Under the pieces are notes generated by a model that searched no databases, was not told the origin of the DNA, and saw nothing but the letters and a program-made list of their open reading frames with translations. Of a DNA stretch of 64,000 bases, positions 17,324-25,645 are shown piece by piece (position 1 is the first letter of the stretch; every line of letters starts with the position of its first letter). The DNA lies in contig JBBQUM010000001.1 in NCBI GenBank assembly GCA_038212445.1, forward strand, positions 371,503-435,502, read 5' to 3'. This DNA is from TMP-7 sp038212445 (GTDB lineage: Bacteria; Acidobacteriota; Terriglobia; Bryobacterales; Bryobacteraceae). The translations under genes and the position numbers were made by a program.

Positions 17324-18031
17324 GTGCCCGCTAGAAGGAAGCCCGCGGCGATGCCCGCGGAGCCTCAATCGGAGTCTCTTGAGAACGCCGTCGCCGCGCT
17401 AATCAGTGAGCACGAGGAAAAACTATCGACGGTAGGCCGCGCTTTGCACGACGGCCTCGGCCAAATCCTCAGCGGGGTCGGCCTTCAGTTGGAAGCGCTG
17501 CGCCTCGACTACCAGAACGATGCGCAACTAGCCGAACGCATCACCGAACTTCAAAATAATCTCGAACAGGCTATGAGCGAAGCGCGCGCGTTAAGCGCAT
17601 CGCTCAACCCTTCCGTCGTGGAGCGCGCCGGACTGCGCTTCGCCTTGGAACAACTTGTTGGCAAAGTCGGCACCCGCTTCGACGGGACCGTCCGTCTTCA
17701 ATTTCCGTCGTCGCTTCATCTCCCGCGTGAGATCGCGGACGCGTTCTACCGCGTTGCCGTGTACGCGATCGAATACGCGCTACGCCGAACCCAGTCGACT
17801 TCCATCGACGTGAAGGTCAAGGAGGCCCGTGCCGAAGCCACGCTTGAAGTGCGCTTTGACGGCTGTGCGGAAATCGACGACAACTCTCAATCTCTGGAAC
17901 GAGTAGAATCATTGCTGCTGAATCGCCAGACCCAAAGAGCGGGTATTCCAGTGGTACTGGATGCCGTTCTTGGAAAAGGTACAATTGTCAGGACTACATA
18001 TCGTGTGCGTACTAATAGTATTGGTAGTTAG
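17324..18031 (+). CDS. NarX-type (HisKA_3) histidine kinase with degenerate ATPase domain
   Basis: A 235-residue soluble sensor-kinase-like protein. The dimerisation region has the HisKA_3 H-box LHDGLGQILSG with His42 followed by a coiled coil. The C-terminal part aligns in layout with a HATPase domain, but the N-box Asn is replaced (YAIEYALRRT where NALKH is usual) and no clear G1 DxGxG is present, only a late GIPVV...GKGT segment. It may therefore be a pseudokinase or phosphotransfer partner. Start is GTG at 17324; an ATG at 17351 is an alternative. It immediately precedes the NarL-type response regulator, its presumed partner. No membrane or sensory domain is visible. Confidence 0.8.
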   Translation: MPARRKPAAMPAEPQSESLENAVAALISEHEEKLSTVGRALHDGLGQILSGVGLQLEALRLDYQNDAQLAERITELQNNLEQAMSEARALSASLNPSVVERAGLRFALEQLVGKVGTRFDGTVRLQFPSSLHLPREIADAFYRVAVYAIEYALRRTQSTSIDVKVKEARAEATLEVRFDGCAEIDDNSQSLERVESLLLNRQTQRAGIPVVLDAVLGKGTIVRTTYRVRTNSIGS

Positions 18032-18064
18032 CGGAATAACTGTGGATGTTTCTCGGGGAACGAA

Positions 18065-18751
18065 ATGTCTTTCGAAGTACTCCTTGTAGACGACCATAAA
18101 ATCATGCGGGATGGAATCAAAGCCATCCTGCGCCACTCCGACGAATTTCGTGTTGTGGGCGAGTCTGAAGATGGTACCGACGCCGTTCAATACTGCCGCC
18201 GCTCGAAGCCGGATATCGTCTTGATGGACATTGGATTGCCCGGTCTCAACGGGGTGGAAACTACCCAGGAGATTCTCCGGCACCAGCCTGATGCTCGCAT
18301 CATTATTCTCTCGATGTATGATGACGAGCACTCGGTGGTCAGCGCCATCCGCGCTGGTGCTCGCGCGTTCGTTCTCAAGAAGGCCTCCGACAACGATCTT
18401 CTCGATGCTCTGCGTACGGTGGCCAAGGGCGGGTCCTACCTCAGCCCGCAGGTCTCCGATCGTCTGCTGAATCGTATACAACGAGGCGATCTCGAAGCCA
18501 AGGCGCCGGACGCAGCGCTCGAAGGTCTATCACCGCGCGAGCTGCAGGTTCTTCGTCTGGTGGCAGAAGGCAATAGCAGTAAGGAAATTGCCGTTATGCT
18601 CGACCTCGGGTTGCAGACGGTTCGCAGCTACCGTAAAACCATGATGAAAAAGCTCGGCGTCAGCAATGCTCAGACGTTGACTAAAATCGCGATTTCTGCG
18701 GGAATTACCCACTTTGAAAAGGTGAAAGTCCCGTCAAAGGACGACGTGTGA
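18065..18751 (+). CDS. NarL/FixJ-family response regulator
   Basis: A 228-residue transcription regulator. The receiver domain (1-120) has the acidic pair Asp9-Asp10, phospho-acceptor Asp55 in LMDIGLPG, and the conserved Lys in FVLKKAS. The C-terminal LuxR-type helix-turn-helix spans about 155-215 (LSPRELQVLRLVAEGNSSKEIA, recognition helix near TVRSYRKTMMKKL). It follows the kinase-like gene by 33 bases, so the two are probably a two-component pair. Its TGA overlaps the GTG of the following amidohydrolase gene by 4 bases. Confidence 0.95.
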   Translation: MSFEVLLVDDHKIMRDGIKAILRHSDEFRVVGESEDGTDAVQYCRRSKPDIVLMDIGLPGLNGVETTQEILRHQPDARIIILSMYDDEHSVVSAIRAGARAFVLKKASDNDLLDALRTVAKGGSYLSPQVSDRLLNRIQRGDLEAKAPDAALEGLSPRELQVLRLVAEGNSSKEIAVMLDLGLQTVRSYRKTMMKKLGVSNAQTLTKIAISAGITHFEKVKVPSKDDV

Positions 18752-19665
18752 TCGAATCCCCTTGGGGACCTCTTGAGGTCTCCGACGGACACGTTCATTT
18801 CTTTTCGCACCGGTTCTTTGAGACGCTCGCGTCTCAGAAACAGGGTCTCACCTTGGAAGGCGCTGGCACAACTCTCGGATGGGTGATGCCCTCCGCAAGC
18901 CCCGAAGATCTGGCTGCCCATTGGACTGCCGAATTCGACCGGCATGGAGTGCAACGCGCCGCCCTGATCGCGAGCGTTCCCGGGGACGAGGAGTCTGTTG
19001 AGAAGGCCGTCGAAGTCAGTCCCACCCGTTTTTGGGGCTATGCAATGTTTAACCCCACCGCTCCTGACGCGGTGGCGCGTCTGCAAGGCGCGTTGGACCG
19101 CGGACATCTTCGCGGAATCTGCCTCTTCCCCGCGATGCAGCATTACTCGATCGCTGGCGACGCAGCCATGGCGCTGCTCGATGTCGTCCACGCCACCCGG
19201 CCGTCGACGGTTATCTTTGTGCATTGCGGAGCGCTGAGCGTCGGCGTCCGGGACAAACTTGGCTTGCGATCGCTGTTCGACATGCGATTCTCCAATCCGA
19301 TCGATCTACATGGGGTGGCGCACCGCTATCCTCAATTGCGTTTTGTGGTGCCCCATTTTGGCGCCGGTTATTTTCGCGAGGCGCTGATGCTCGCAGACCT
19401 CTGCCCGAACGTATTCTTCGATACATCGAGTTCCAACCGCTGGATGCACTACGAAGGGCTCGACCTGCGGACCGTCTTTCGCCGCACACTGGATGTCGTC
19501 GGAGCCCGCCGGTTGATCTTCGGCACCGACTCCTCATTCTTCCCGCGCGGCTGGCATGGCGCGATTTTCGAGGCGCAATCGAAGTCCTTATACGAATTAG
19601 GGCTCAGCGCAGCCGATGCGCGTCTGATTTTCGGCGAAAATCTCCATCACCTTCTCGGCGCTTAA
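18748..19665 (+). CDS. Amidohydrolase (ACMSD-like TIM barrel)
   Basis: A 305-residue cytoplasmic amidohydrolase-superfamily protein. Metal and active-site motifs are DGHVHFFSH near the N-terminus, VIFVHCG in the middle, VVPHFGAGYFREAL and the late IFGTDSSFFPRGW with the catalytic Asp. The layout matches the amidohydrolase 2 group (decarboxylases and lactone hydrolases); substrate unknown. The GTG start overlaps the response-regulator stop by 4 bases, so it is co-translated with the regulator. Confidence 0.88.
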   Translation: MIESPWGPLEVSDGHVHFFSHRFFETLASQKQGLTLEGAGTTLGWVMPSASPEDLAAHWTAEFDRHGVQRAALIASVPGDEESVEKAVEVSPTRFWGYAMFNPTAPDAVARLQGALDRGHLRGICLFPAMQHYSIAGDAAMALLDVVHATRPSTVIFVHCGALSVGVRDKLGLRSLFDMRFSNPIDLHGVAHRYPQLRFVVPHFGAGYFREALMLADLCPNVFFDTSSSNRWMHYEGLDLRTVFRRTLDVVGARRLIFGTDSSFFPRGWHGAIFEAQSKSLYELGLSAADARLIFGENLHHLLGA

Positions 19666-19707
19666 ATCCGATTCCGAGTGTAGTGTTAAACTCGTTTTCT
19701 TACCACA

Positions 19708-20895
19708 GTGAACCCGACTACAGATAGAAAAGAGCTGGCCTCGTGGAAGGAGGTCGCAGCCTACCTCGGCGTCACCCTCAGAACAGCGCAGTTGTGGGAG
19801 AAGGAGCGCGGACTCCCCATACGCCGACTGCCTGGAGGCCGGGGCCGCGTAGCCGCCTATCTCGACGAACTCGAGAAATGGAAGGAAGCCCGTCCCATGG
19901 CTTCCGAGGCGCCGAAAAAGCTCCCGTGGCATTGGGTGGCCATCGCAGGCGGCGCCCTCCTGCTGGCGGTGGTCGCTTCCCTCTCGCTATTCAATCGTCC
20001 TCAGCCAGTGTCCACCAAGATCGACGGCGACGCCTTCGTTGTCTACGATGCCACCGGCCGGGAACTCTGGCGCAAGCTCTTCCCCGAGATGGAACATCGT
20101 CCGCTTAATGTGCACCGCTCGTGGATCGGCGATCTCGATGGCGATGGACGCCGCGAGGTGTTATTCGCGACGGATCATCAAATTCATTCGGAATTATTGT
20201 GCTTTTCGGGCTCCGGCGAATTGAAATGGCGCTTTGTTCCCGGGCGTAAAATGGAGACTCGTCGCGAGAAGTTTAACGCTTCGTATGTGGTTGAAGGCTT
20301 CAGTGTTCTCGCTGATCGCCGTATCGTAGTCACCAGCCGTCATTTCCTGGATTACCCCAGTCAGGTAGCTCTGCTCTCCGCCTCTGGAAAGATGGCAAGC
20401 GACTACTGGCACTCCGGTCAGCTCAACCTGCTGTCGGTCGCCGACCTCAACCATGATGGGAAGTCTGAGATTTACCTGGGCGGCATCGCCAACGGCTACA
20501 AGCAGGCCGTTGTCGTGCAACTTGATCCGGATAACTTGGGCGGCGCCTCGCACGAAGAGAATGCTGACTTCCAACTTCTCGGGATGAGCGAAGGCACCGA
20601 GCGGCACCGGATTCTTCTTCCACGATCCTGCGTAAACCGTCAGACCCTGGAGTACAACATGGTGGCCGGCGTGCGCGCTCTCGAAGACCGGATCATGGTT
20701 AGCGTCCGCGAGGCTCATGGCGAGAACGGATTTGGAGCTGATTATGCTTTTGGTCCGGAATTGAAGCTGCTTTCGGCAAAGTGGTCTGACCAGTTGCGCC
20801 CGCGTCACGACGAGTTGCGCCGGCAGCGAGTCCTCGACCACGATCTGTCCGAAGCCGAACTGCAGGCCGTCAACTTTCCCCGAGTCCTTAAGTAA
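19708..20895 (+). CDS. Membrane-anchored HTH protein with FG-GAP/VCBS-like outer domain
   Basis: A 395-residue protein with an unusual order of parts. Residues 1-60 form a MerR/AlpA-like winged helix (KELASWKEVAAYLGVTLRTAQLW, then a basic wing). One membrane helix follows at about 73-93 (WVAIAGGALLLAVVASLSLF). The remaining 300 residues look extracytoplasmic with propeller-type calcium loops DLDGDGRREVLF and DLNHDGKSEIYL. This resembles a one-component transmembrane regulator of the CadC/ToxR sort with a different sensor; DNA binding and sensing are inferred. Start is GTG at 19708. It stands alone between the amidohydrolase and scpA. Confidence 0.8.
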   Translation: MNPTTDRKELASWKEVAAYLGVTLRTAQLWEKERGLPIRRLPGGRGRVAAYLDELEKWKEARPMASEAPKKLPWHWVAIAGGALLLAVVASLSLFNRPQPVSTKIDGDAFVVYDATGRELWRKLFPEMEHRPLNVHRSWIGDLDGDGRREVLFATDHQIHSELLCFSGSGELKWRFVPGRKMETRREKFNASYVVEGFSVLADRRIVVTSRHFLDYPSQVALLSASGKMASDYWHSGQLNLLSVADLNHDGKSEIYLGGIANGYKQAVVVQLDPDNLGGASHEENADFQLLGMSEGTERHRILLPRSCVNRQTLEYNMVAGVRALEDRIMVSVREAHGENGFGADYAFGPELKLLSAKWSDQLRPRHDELRRQRVLDHDLSEAELQAVNFPRVLK

Positions 20896-20972
20896 AGGAT
20901 TGGGCGGTAGCCACAGTAGCCGGTTGGCCGTTTTTGGTGAACCCGTGGTTCACCCCTGCTAAACTTGTGAAA

Positions 20973-21755
20973 GTGTCGTCACTGCCGCTCAACTTCCACC
21001 TGGAACAGTACGAAGGGCCGCTTGACCTGTTGCTTGACCTCATCCGCAAGCAGCAGATCGACATCTATGACATCCCCATTGCCACCATCACCTCGCAGTA
21101 TCTCGAGTACATGGGTAAGGCCGTGGAACTGGATATGGAGCTTTCGAGCGAGTTCGTCTACATGGCGGCCACGCTCATCCAGATCAAGTCAAAGTTGCTG
21201 CTTCCCCGGGATCCGGAACTGGAGAAAATCGATCCGTCCGAGGATCCGCGCAAAGAACTGGTGGACCGGCTGCTTGAGCATCAGCGGTTCAAGTCGGCGG
21301 CCGAGATGTTGCAGCAGAAGCGGGTGGTGGAGGAGGCCGTCTGGTCAAATCCTCAAGTGGAGCAGTTTCTCGCCGAGGACGATCAGCCGGGACTGGCTGT
21401 CTCACTGTTCGACCTGGTGAAGACATTTCAATCCGTGCTGGAACGCACCAAGAGCCGGCCGGTATATGAGATTGATCGGGAAGAGGTAAGCGTCCCCGAG
21501 ATGATCCAGTATCTCGGAGACCTGCTCAAAGGAAAACGCAAAGGACCGATTTCGGCGACCAACCTGTTTGAGCGGCAGCGCAGCCGGCGCGCCATGATCT
21601 GCCTGTTTCTGGCGATCCTCGAACTGGTGAAGCGCCAGGCGGTTCTGTTGACTCAAGGCGAGGCGTTCGGCGACATTGGGCTCGAGAGCGGTACGGGGCT
21701 GGATGAACTCACCAGCGCCGGCGACTTGAGCGCGATTGAGCAGGAATACAGCTGA
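20973..21755 (+). CDS. scpA: Segregation and condensation protein A
   Basis: Kleisin subunit of the SMC-ScpAB condensin that organises and segregates the chromosome. The N-terminal signature FHLEQYEGPLDLLLDLIRK and helical domain are typical, as is the SSEFVYMAATLIQIKSKLLLP segment. The C-terminal winged helix lies in about 190-240. The start is uncertain: GTG at 20973 gives the usual short N-terminus (260 residues); GTG at 20967 or TTG at 20934 are possible. None has a convincing ribosome binding site. scpB follows with a gap of about 22 bases, the normal arrangement. Confidence 0.93.
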   Translation: MSSLPLNFHLEQYEGPLDLLLDLIRKQQIDIYDIPIATITSQYLEYMGKAVELDMELSSEFVYMAATLIQIKSKLLLPRDPELEKIDPSEDPRKELVDRLLEHQRFKSAAEMLQQKRVVEEAVWSNPQVEQFLAEDDQPGLAVSLFDLVKTFQSVLERTKSRPVYEIDREEVSVPEMIQYLGDLLKGKRKGPISATNLFERQRSRRAMICLFLAILELVKRQAVLLTQGEAFGDIGLESGTGLDELTSAGDLSAIEQEYS

Positions 21756-21777
21756 ATTGAAAAGGAACCACGATCGA

Positions 21778-22674
21778 GTGAGCGAAGAACGAACAGAGCA
21801 GGCGTTGGAGCCTGTTGAGTCCGGCGTGCAAACGGAACCCTCCGAAGAGGCGGCAGAAGAAACCATCGAGGTGACTGTCGAGGAGGTTGTCCCGGGCGAA
21901 AACGGCGTACCCGCAGAGTCAGTGAATGCCAGTGAACTGGTGAGCGAAGCCGCCCCCGTCGAGACGGATCGCACTCGCCTGAAGGCGGTCATCGAGGCGG
22001 TGATTTACGTTACCGACGAGCCCTTGACCGCGCAGCAGATTGCGTCGGCTCTAAATACTCCGCTCGAATTGATTCGCGAATTGCTGGACCAGCTTACTGA
22101 GGAATATTCTCAGCCGGATCGCGGACTGAGTATCCGGGAAGTGGCTGGCGGGTACAAGCTCGGGACCAAGCCGGAGCACCACGAAGAAGTTCGCGCCTTC
22201 GTCAAGAATCTCAAACCGCCGTTTAAGCTCTCTCTGCCGGCGCTCGAGACGCTGGCGGTGATCGCTTATAAGCAGCCGGTCACCGGTCCCGAGATTATGG
22301 AGATCCGCGGCGTACAGGGGCTCGGCGTTTTGAAGACGCTCATCGACCGTAAGCTGATCGCAACTGCCGGCCGCAAGAACGTCGTCGGCAAGCCCATCCT
22401 CTATAAGACGACCCGCGACTTCCTGGTGCAATTCGGATTGAAGGACCTGGCGGAGTTGCCGACGCTCAAGGAATTCGAAGAACTTGGCCGCTTGGCGCTG
22501 AGTGATGGCGAGCCTGAAACACCAGTCGTCGAGACGATCGGAGCCGTGCCGGTTGGAGAGGCGCTTGTCGAGGCCGAACTGGCCGCCGAAGAAATCGTGT
22601 CCGAAGAACCCGCAGTCGAACCCGCAGTCGAACCCGCAACCGAAGCAGAAACCCCAAAGCCCGAAGATGCCTGA
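21778..22674 (+). CDS. scpB: Segregation and condensation protein B
   Basis: Second accessory subunit of the SMC condensin, 298 residues from the GTG at 21778. The paired winged-helix core (about 50-220) is recognisable in LKAVIEAVIYVTDEPLTAQQIA, ALETLAVIAYKQPVTGPEIMEIRGV and LIATAGRKNVVGKP. It carries an acidic N-terminal extension of about 60 residues and an acidic C-terminal tail with repeats EPAVEPAVEPATE; both are longer than usual and probably disordered. The GTG start has AAGGAA about 11 bases upstream; an earlier TTG would overlap scpA. The 3' end overlaps the pseudouridine synthase start by 8 bases. Confidence 0.93.
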   Translation: MSEERTEQALEPVESGVQTEPSEEAAEETIEVTVEEVVPGENGVPAESVNASELVSEAAPVETDRTRLKAVIEAVIYVTDEPLTAQQIASALNTPLELIRELLDQLTEEYSQPDRGLSIREVAGGYKLGTKPEHHEEVRAFVKNLKPPFKLSLPALETLAVIAYKQPVTGPEIMEIRGVQGLGVLKTLIDRKLIATAGRKNVVGKPILYKTTRDFLVQFGLKDLAELPTLKEFEELGRLALSDGEPETPVVETIGAVPVGEALVEAELAAEEIVSEEPAVEPAVEPATEAETPKPEDA

Positions 22675-23398
22675 AGAACGCCTGCAGAAGATACTCGCCC
22701 GCGCCGGAGTTGCCAGCCGTAGGAAAGCCGAAGAAATCATCACTGAAGGACGGGTGACGGTCAACGGCAAGGTGGTGGATGAACTCGGGTCAAAAGCCGA
22801 CCTCGACAACGACCACATCAAGGTGGACGGCAAACGCCTGAAGGCGCCGTCGCACAAGATTTATATCGCTCTGAATAAGCCCAAGGCCGTGATGACCACC
22901 TCGGCGGATCCCGAAGGGCGTGACACGGTGATGCAGTTTATCAAGGGCGTGCGCGACAGAGTTTATCCGGTTGGGCGGCTCGACTATCAAAGTGAAGGCC
23001 TGCTGCTGATGACCAACGACGGCGACTTCGCCAACGCCATCACGGCCGCGCGCAATCACATCGAGAAGACCTACATTGCCAAGGTGAACGGGTCGCTCAC
23101 CGAGTCACAGGAGCAGTCGTTCCGTGACGGCGTGCCGCTGCACGGCCGCAAGACCGCGCCGGCCGGTTTGCGAAAGGTCAAGGAAGGCGAGAATCCCTGG
23201 TATGAAGTCCGGCTGATTGAAGGCCGGCAGAACCAGATTCGCCTGATGTTCAAGCATTTTGGAATTTTGGTGGAGAAACTGAAGCGGGTGAAGATTGGCT
23301 TCTTCAAACTCGACATCCTTCCGGGGCAGATGCGCCACCTCACACCGTCTGAAGTCGCCCATTTTCGCAAACTGCTGAAACTCGAGGATGCAGGATGA
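22667..23398 (+). CDS. rluB: 23S/16S rRNA pseudouridine synthase, RsuA/RluB family
   Basis: A 243-residue pseudouridine synthase that isomerises uridine in ribosomal RNA. An N-terminal S4 RNA-binding domain (ERLQKILARAGVASRRKAEEII, then GRVTVNG) is followed by the catalytic domain with the RsuA/RluB motif VGRLDYQSEGLLLMTNDG holding the catalytic Asp, and a C-terminal EGRQNQIRLMF segment. ATG at 22667 begins exactly at the S4 domain. rluB next to scpAB is a widespread arrangement. Whether the target is 23S position 2605 (RluB) or another site cannot be told from sequence. Confidence 0.92.
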   Translation: MPEERLQKILARAGVASRRKAEEIITEGRVTVNGKVVDELGSKADLDNDHIKVDGKRLKAPSHKIYIALNKPKAVMTTSADPEGRDTVMQFIKGVRDRVYPVGRLDYQSEGLLLMTNDGDFANAITAARNHIEKTYIAKVNGSLTESQEQSFRDGVPLHGRKTAPAGLRKVKEGENPWYEVRLIEGRQNQIRLMFKHFGILVEKLKRVKIGFFKLDILPGQMRHLTPSEVAHFRKLLKLEDAG

Positions 23399-23793
23399 AC
23401 AGCATTGCTGAGGCCCTACGGCAGAGCAAGACTATCGCCGTCGTGGGACTGTCGCCTAAGAAGATTCGACCGAGTTTCGGCGTCTCCGAGTACATGCAGC
23501 GGGTCGGCTACCGTATCATTCCGGTGAATCCGGCCGAGGCTGGCAGCGAGATTCTCGGCGAGAAGTGCTACGCGCGCCTCGAAGATATTCCTGAACCGGT
23601 GGATATCGTGGATGTTTTTCGACGGTCGGAATTCGTCCCGGATATCGTGGATTCGGCCATCGGAATTCGGGCCAAATGCATATGGCTTCAGGAAGAGGTT
23701 CAGCACGATAAAGCGGCCGAGAAGGCTCGGTCGGCAGGGCTTTACGTTGTTCAAGATCGCTGCATTTTGAAAGAGCATCGCCGGCTGGTGTAG
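23395..23793 (+). CDS. CoA-binding-domain protein (YccU-like)
   Basis: A 132-residue single-domain Rossmann-fold protein of the CoA-binding family. Landmarks are KTIAVVGLSPKKIRPSFGVSEYM at the N-terminus, GYRIIPVNP, VDIVDVFRRSEFVP and CIWLQEEVQ. Homologues bind CoA or nucleotides; physiological role is unsettled. The start overlaps the rluB stop by 4 bases (ATGA), so it closes the scpA-scpB-rluB unit. Confidence 0.9.
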   Translation: MNSIAEALRQSKTIAVVGLSPKKIRPSFGVSEYMQRVGYRIIPVNPAEAGSEILGEKCYARLEDIPEPVDIVDVFRRSEFVPDIVDSAIGIRAKCIWLQEEVQHDKAAEKARSAGLYVVQDRCILKEHRRLV

Positions 23794-23914
23794 ACAGGGC
23801 GGCGCTTTCGCCTGCTTTTCCTCGGAATAATCCTAGAGTAGGTCGTACTGTTTTTGCGGTAGAACGATATAGGGATTGGCGGTTGGTTCCGTCGCCTCTA
23901 TACTCGTGTCACCG

Positions 23915-24913
23915 ATGAATTCAGGCTTTCCGTGGCTATTAGCCGCCGCTTTTGCGGTGAGCGTTCAAGCAAGTCCCATCACCTACACCCTCACCGATCT
24001 GGGCACTTTAGGAAATAATTCCTCAGCCAACGCAGTAAACGCATCGGGTCAGACGGCGGTAACGCTCTCGACGGTATACGGATATGAGCGCGCGTACGCC
24101 GGCACCACGAACATCACCCCCACCGGCGCCTCGGACGCGATGGCGCAAGACATCAATGTGTTCGGTCAGGTGACCGGCACCACCTACTTGAACGGAACGC
24201 CTTACGCCACGTTGTGGACAAACGCAACAGCGTCGTATTTGACGGCGGGTTCTTATGGAATGTCTTTGAACGATGCCGGTCAGGTGACCGGGATGACGGG
24301 CGCGGGTCACGCATTTGTGACCACTGGCGGCAATATGACGGACCTGGGAACGCTGACGGGCGGTGGTTGGTCATCGGGTTACGCGATTAACAGTTCGGGA
24401 CAGGTGGCGGGGTACGGCGATACGGCGTCGGGAGCGTTCAGGGCTTTCGTTTGGACGGGTGGCCAAGGGGTGCAGCAGTTTGGGACTTTGGGCGGCGCCA
24501 ACAGCTATGCCTTTGGGATCAACGCCGCGGGGACGGTAGCTGGCAGCGCGCAGGTGGCGTCTGGATACTTGCATGCTTTCGTGACGACGACAGCCGGACT
24601 GCTCGATCTCGGCACGCTCGGAGGAGCGTCGAGCTACGGGTACGGCATCAATGCGGCGGGTGCCGTGGTGGGCTATTCGAGTGTTGGCGACGGCGCCAAT
24701 CATGCGTTTCTACAAAGACGGAATCTTGTACGACCTCAACGCGCTGGCTGGCGTTTCAGGCTGGACGCTGAGGTCGGCGTACGACATCAACGACGCTGGA
24801 CAGATTGCCGGGAGCGGACTGTTCAACGGCGTCGAGCATGCGTTACTGCTGACGCCGCAGGTGTCCCTGCTGGGGACTCTCGCACCGCCGGTGGGGGTAA
24901 GTGCAGTGCCTGA
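23915..24913 (+). CDS. HAF-repeat exported protein, frameshifted before its PEP-CTERM end
   Basis: An exported repeat protein whose reading frame breaks near 24710. After a signal peptide (MNSGFPWLLAAAFAVSVQA) come HAF repeats such as LTDLGTLGNNSSANAVNASG, GQVAGYG, LGGANSYAFGINAAGTVAGS and LGGASSYGYGINAAGAVVGYS. After HAF the frame runs into an Arg-rich shadow (QRRNLVRPQRAG) until 24913. The family ending continues in another frame (see 24711-25052). HAF proteins with PEP-CTERM tails are thought to be sorted to the cell surface together with exopolysaccharide. The ATG at 23915 is preferred over an upstream TTG because it starts the signal peptide. Confidence 0.75.
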   Translation: MNSGFPWLLAAAFAVSVQASPITYTLTDLGTLGNNSSANAVNASGQTAVTLSTVYGYERAYAGTTNITPTGASDAMAQDINVFGQVTGTTYLNGTPYATLWTNATASYLTAGSYGMSLNDAGQVTGMTGAGHAFVTTGGNMTDLGTLTGGGWSSGYAINSSGQVAGYGDTASGAFRAFVWTGGQGVQQFGTLGGANSYAFGINAAGTVAGSAQVASGYLHAFVTTTAGLLDLGTLGGASSYGYGINAAGAVVGYSSVGDGANHAFLQRRNLVRPQRAGWRFRLDAEVGVRHQRRWTDCRERTVQRRRACVTADAAGVPAGDSRTAGGGKCSA

Positions 24914-25052
24914 GCCAGCGACCTGGACGATGTTGTTGATCGGGTCGGCGCTCGCCTGTGGACCGCGGCTGGCTATTTCACTGTACCGACGAAGCCGGCA
25001 TCAAACAGCCGGCGATCCATGCGTGTCAGCGAGCGTTCAGCCTCGGGGCTGA
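24711..25052 (+). pseudogene. 3' fragment of the HAF protein with PEP-CTERM signal
   Basis: This frame resumes the HAF protein directly after the break: YKDGILYDLNALAG completes the interrupted repeat, followed by AYDINDAGQIAGSG and a PEP-CTERM sorting signal (VPEPATWTMLLIGSALACG, then Arg residues in LYRRSR). Relative to the repeat consensus, two bases are missing (or one is extra) at GCGTTTCTACAAAG. The frame then runs about 20 residues past the usual PEP-CTERM end and overlaps the convergent gene by 80 bases. A real mutation, a sequencing error and phase variation cannot be separated here. Confidence 0.7.
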
Positions 25053-25590
25053 GCAGCTTTGTATGCGCGATCGTGCATAGATATTCGGGGATCGTCCACA
25101 GATCCTGGTCGGCGGTCATCCATCCGATGCGGTCGAATCGCCGCAGGTTTACGGGGCGGGTGGAAAACGCGCGCAGGGTGCGCTCTCCGCGCAAATTGAA
25201 GTAGTGGGGAAAGTAGGACATCACCAACTCGCGGGGCGAGCGGTAGACGGGCTCGCGATAGCGGAGTCCGGAGTAGTTGGACTTGGCGATGGCGCCCCAG
25301 CAGTTGTGGGAGCGGAACACGGCGAGGACGTGATCGTCGTCGCGGACGGCTTCAAGGTCGAGCAGGAGAGGCTCGTGTCCCAGCATGCGTAGGGCTGCGG
25401 CGCCGAGCAGCGCGCCTTCCATGCAGTGAGCGACGCGGTCGCGGATGACGGGGCGGGGTCCTTTGGAAGTCGCGCCGTCGGGCTCCTTGTTGTACGCGAC
25501 GTCCTCGTCGAGGAAGCGTTGAATCTTTTCGGGCGTGCGCAGACGGCGGTAGGTTGCGCGCTCATTGGCGTTGAGGTCCCAGCCACTCAT
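24973..25590 (-). CDS. Transglutaminase-like small cytoplasmic protein
   Basis: A 205-residue protein without signal peptide. The order Cys (RVAHCMEGALLGAAALRMLG), His (VRDDDHVLAVFR) and a later polar residue (GAIAKSNYSG) matches the core of transglutaminase-like/papain-like cysteine folds, which suggests a peptidase or a related enzyme; function unknown. The ending LWTIPEYLCTIAHTKLLSPEAE is helical. It is convergent with, and overlaps, the frameshifted HAF gene, and divergent from the M20 peptidase gene at 25710 with a repeat-bearing intergenic region between them. Confidence 0.65.
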   Translation of the reverse strand: MSGWDLNANERATYRRLRTPEKIQRFLDEDVAYNKEPDGATSKGPRPVIRDRVAHCMEGALLGAAALRMLGHEPLLLDLEAVRDDDHVLAVFRSHNCWGAIAKSNYSGLRYREPVYRSPRELVMSYFPHYFNLRGERTLRAFSTRPVNLRRFDRIGWMTADQDLWTIPEYLCTIAHTKLLSPEAERSLTRMDRRLFDAGFVGTVK

Positions 25591-25645
25591 GGTCGCTAAC
25601 AGCTTAGTACACTGGCGATCGTCGGACGACAGTCGGACAGCGCGA

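Noticed and set aside
24701..24720. Programmed ribosomal frameshift in the HAF gene
   Set aside because: No slippery heptamer with a following pseudoknot was seen; a mutation or sequencing error is simpler.
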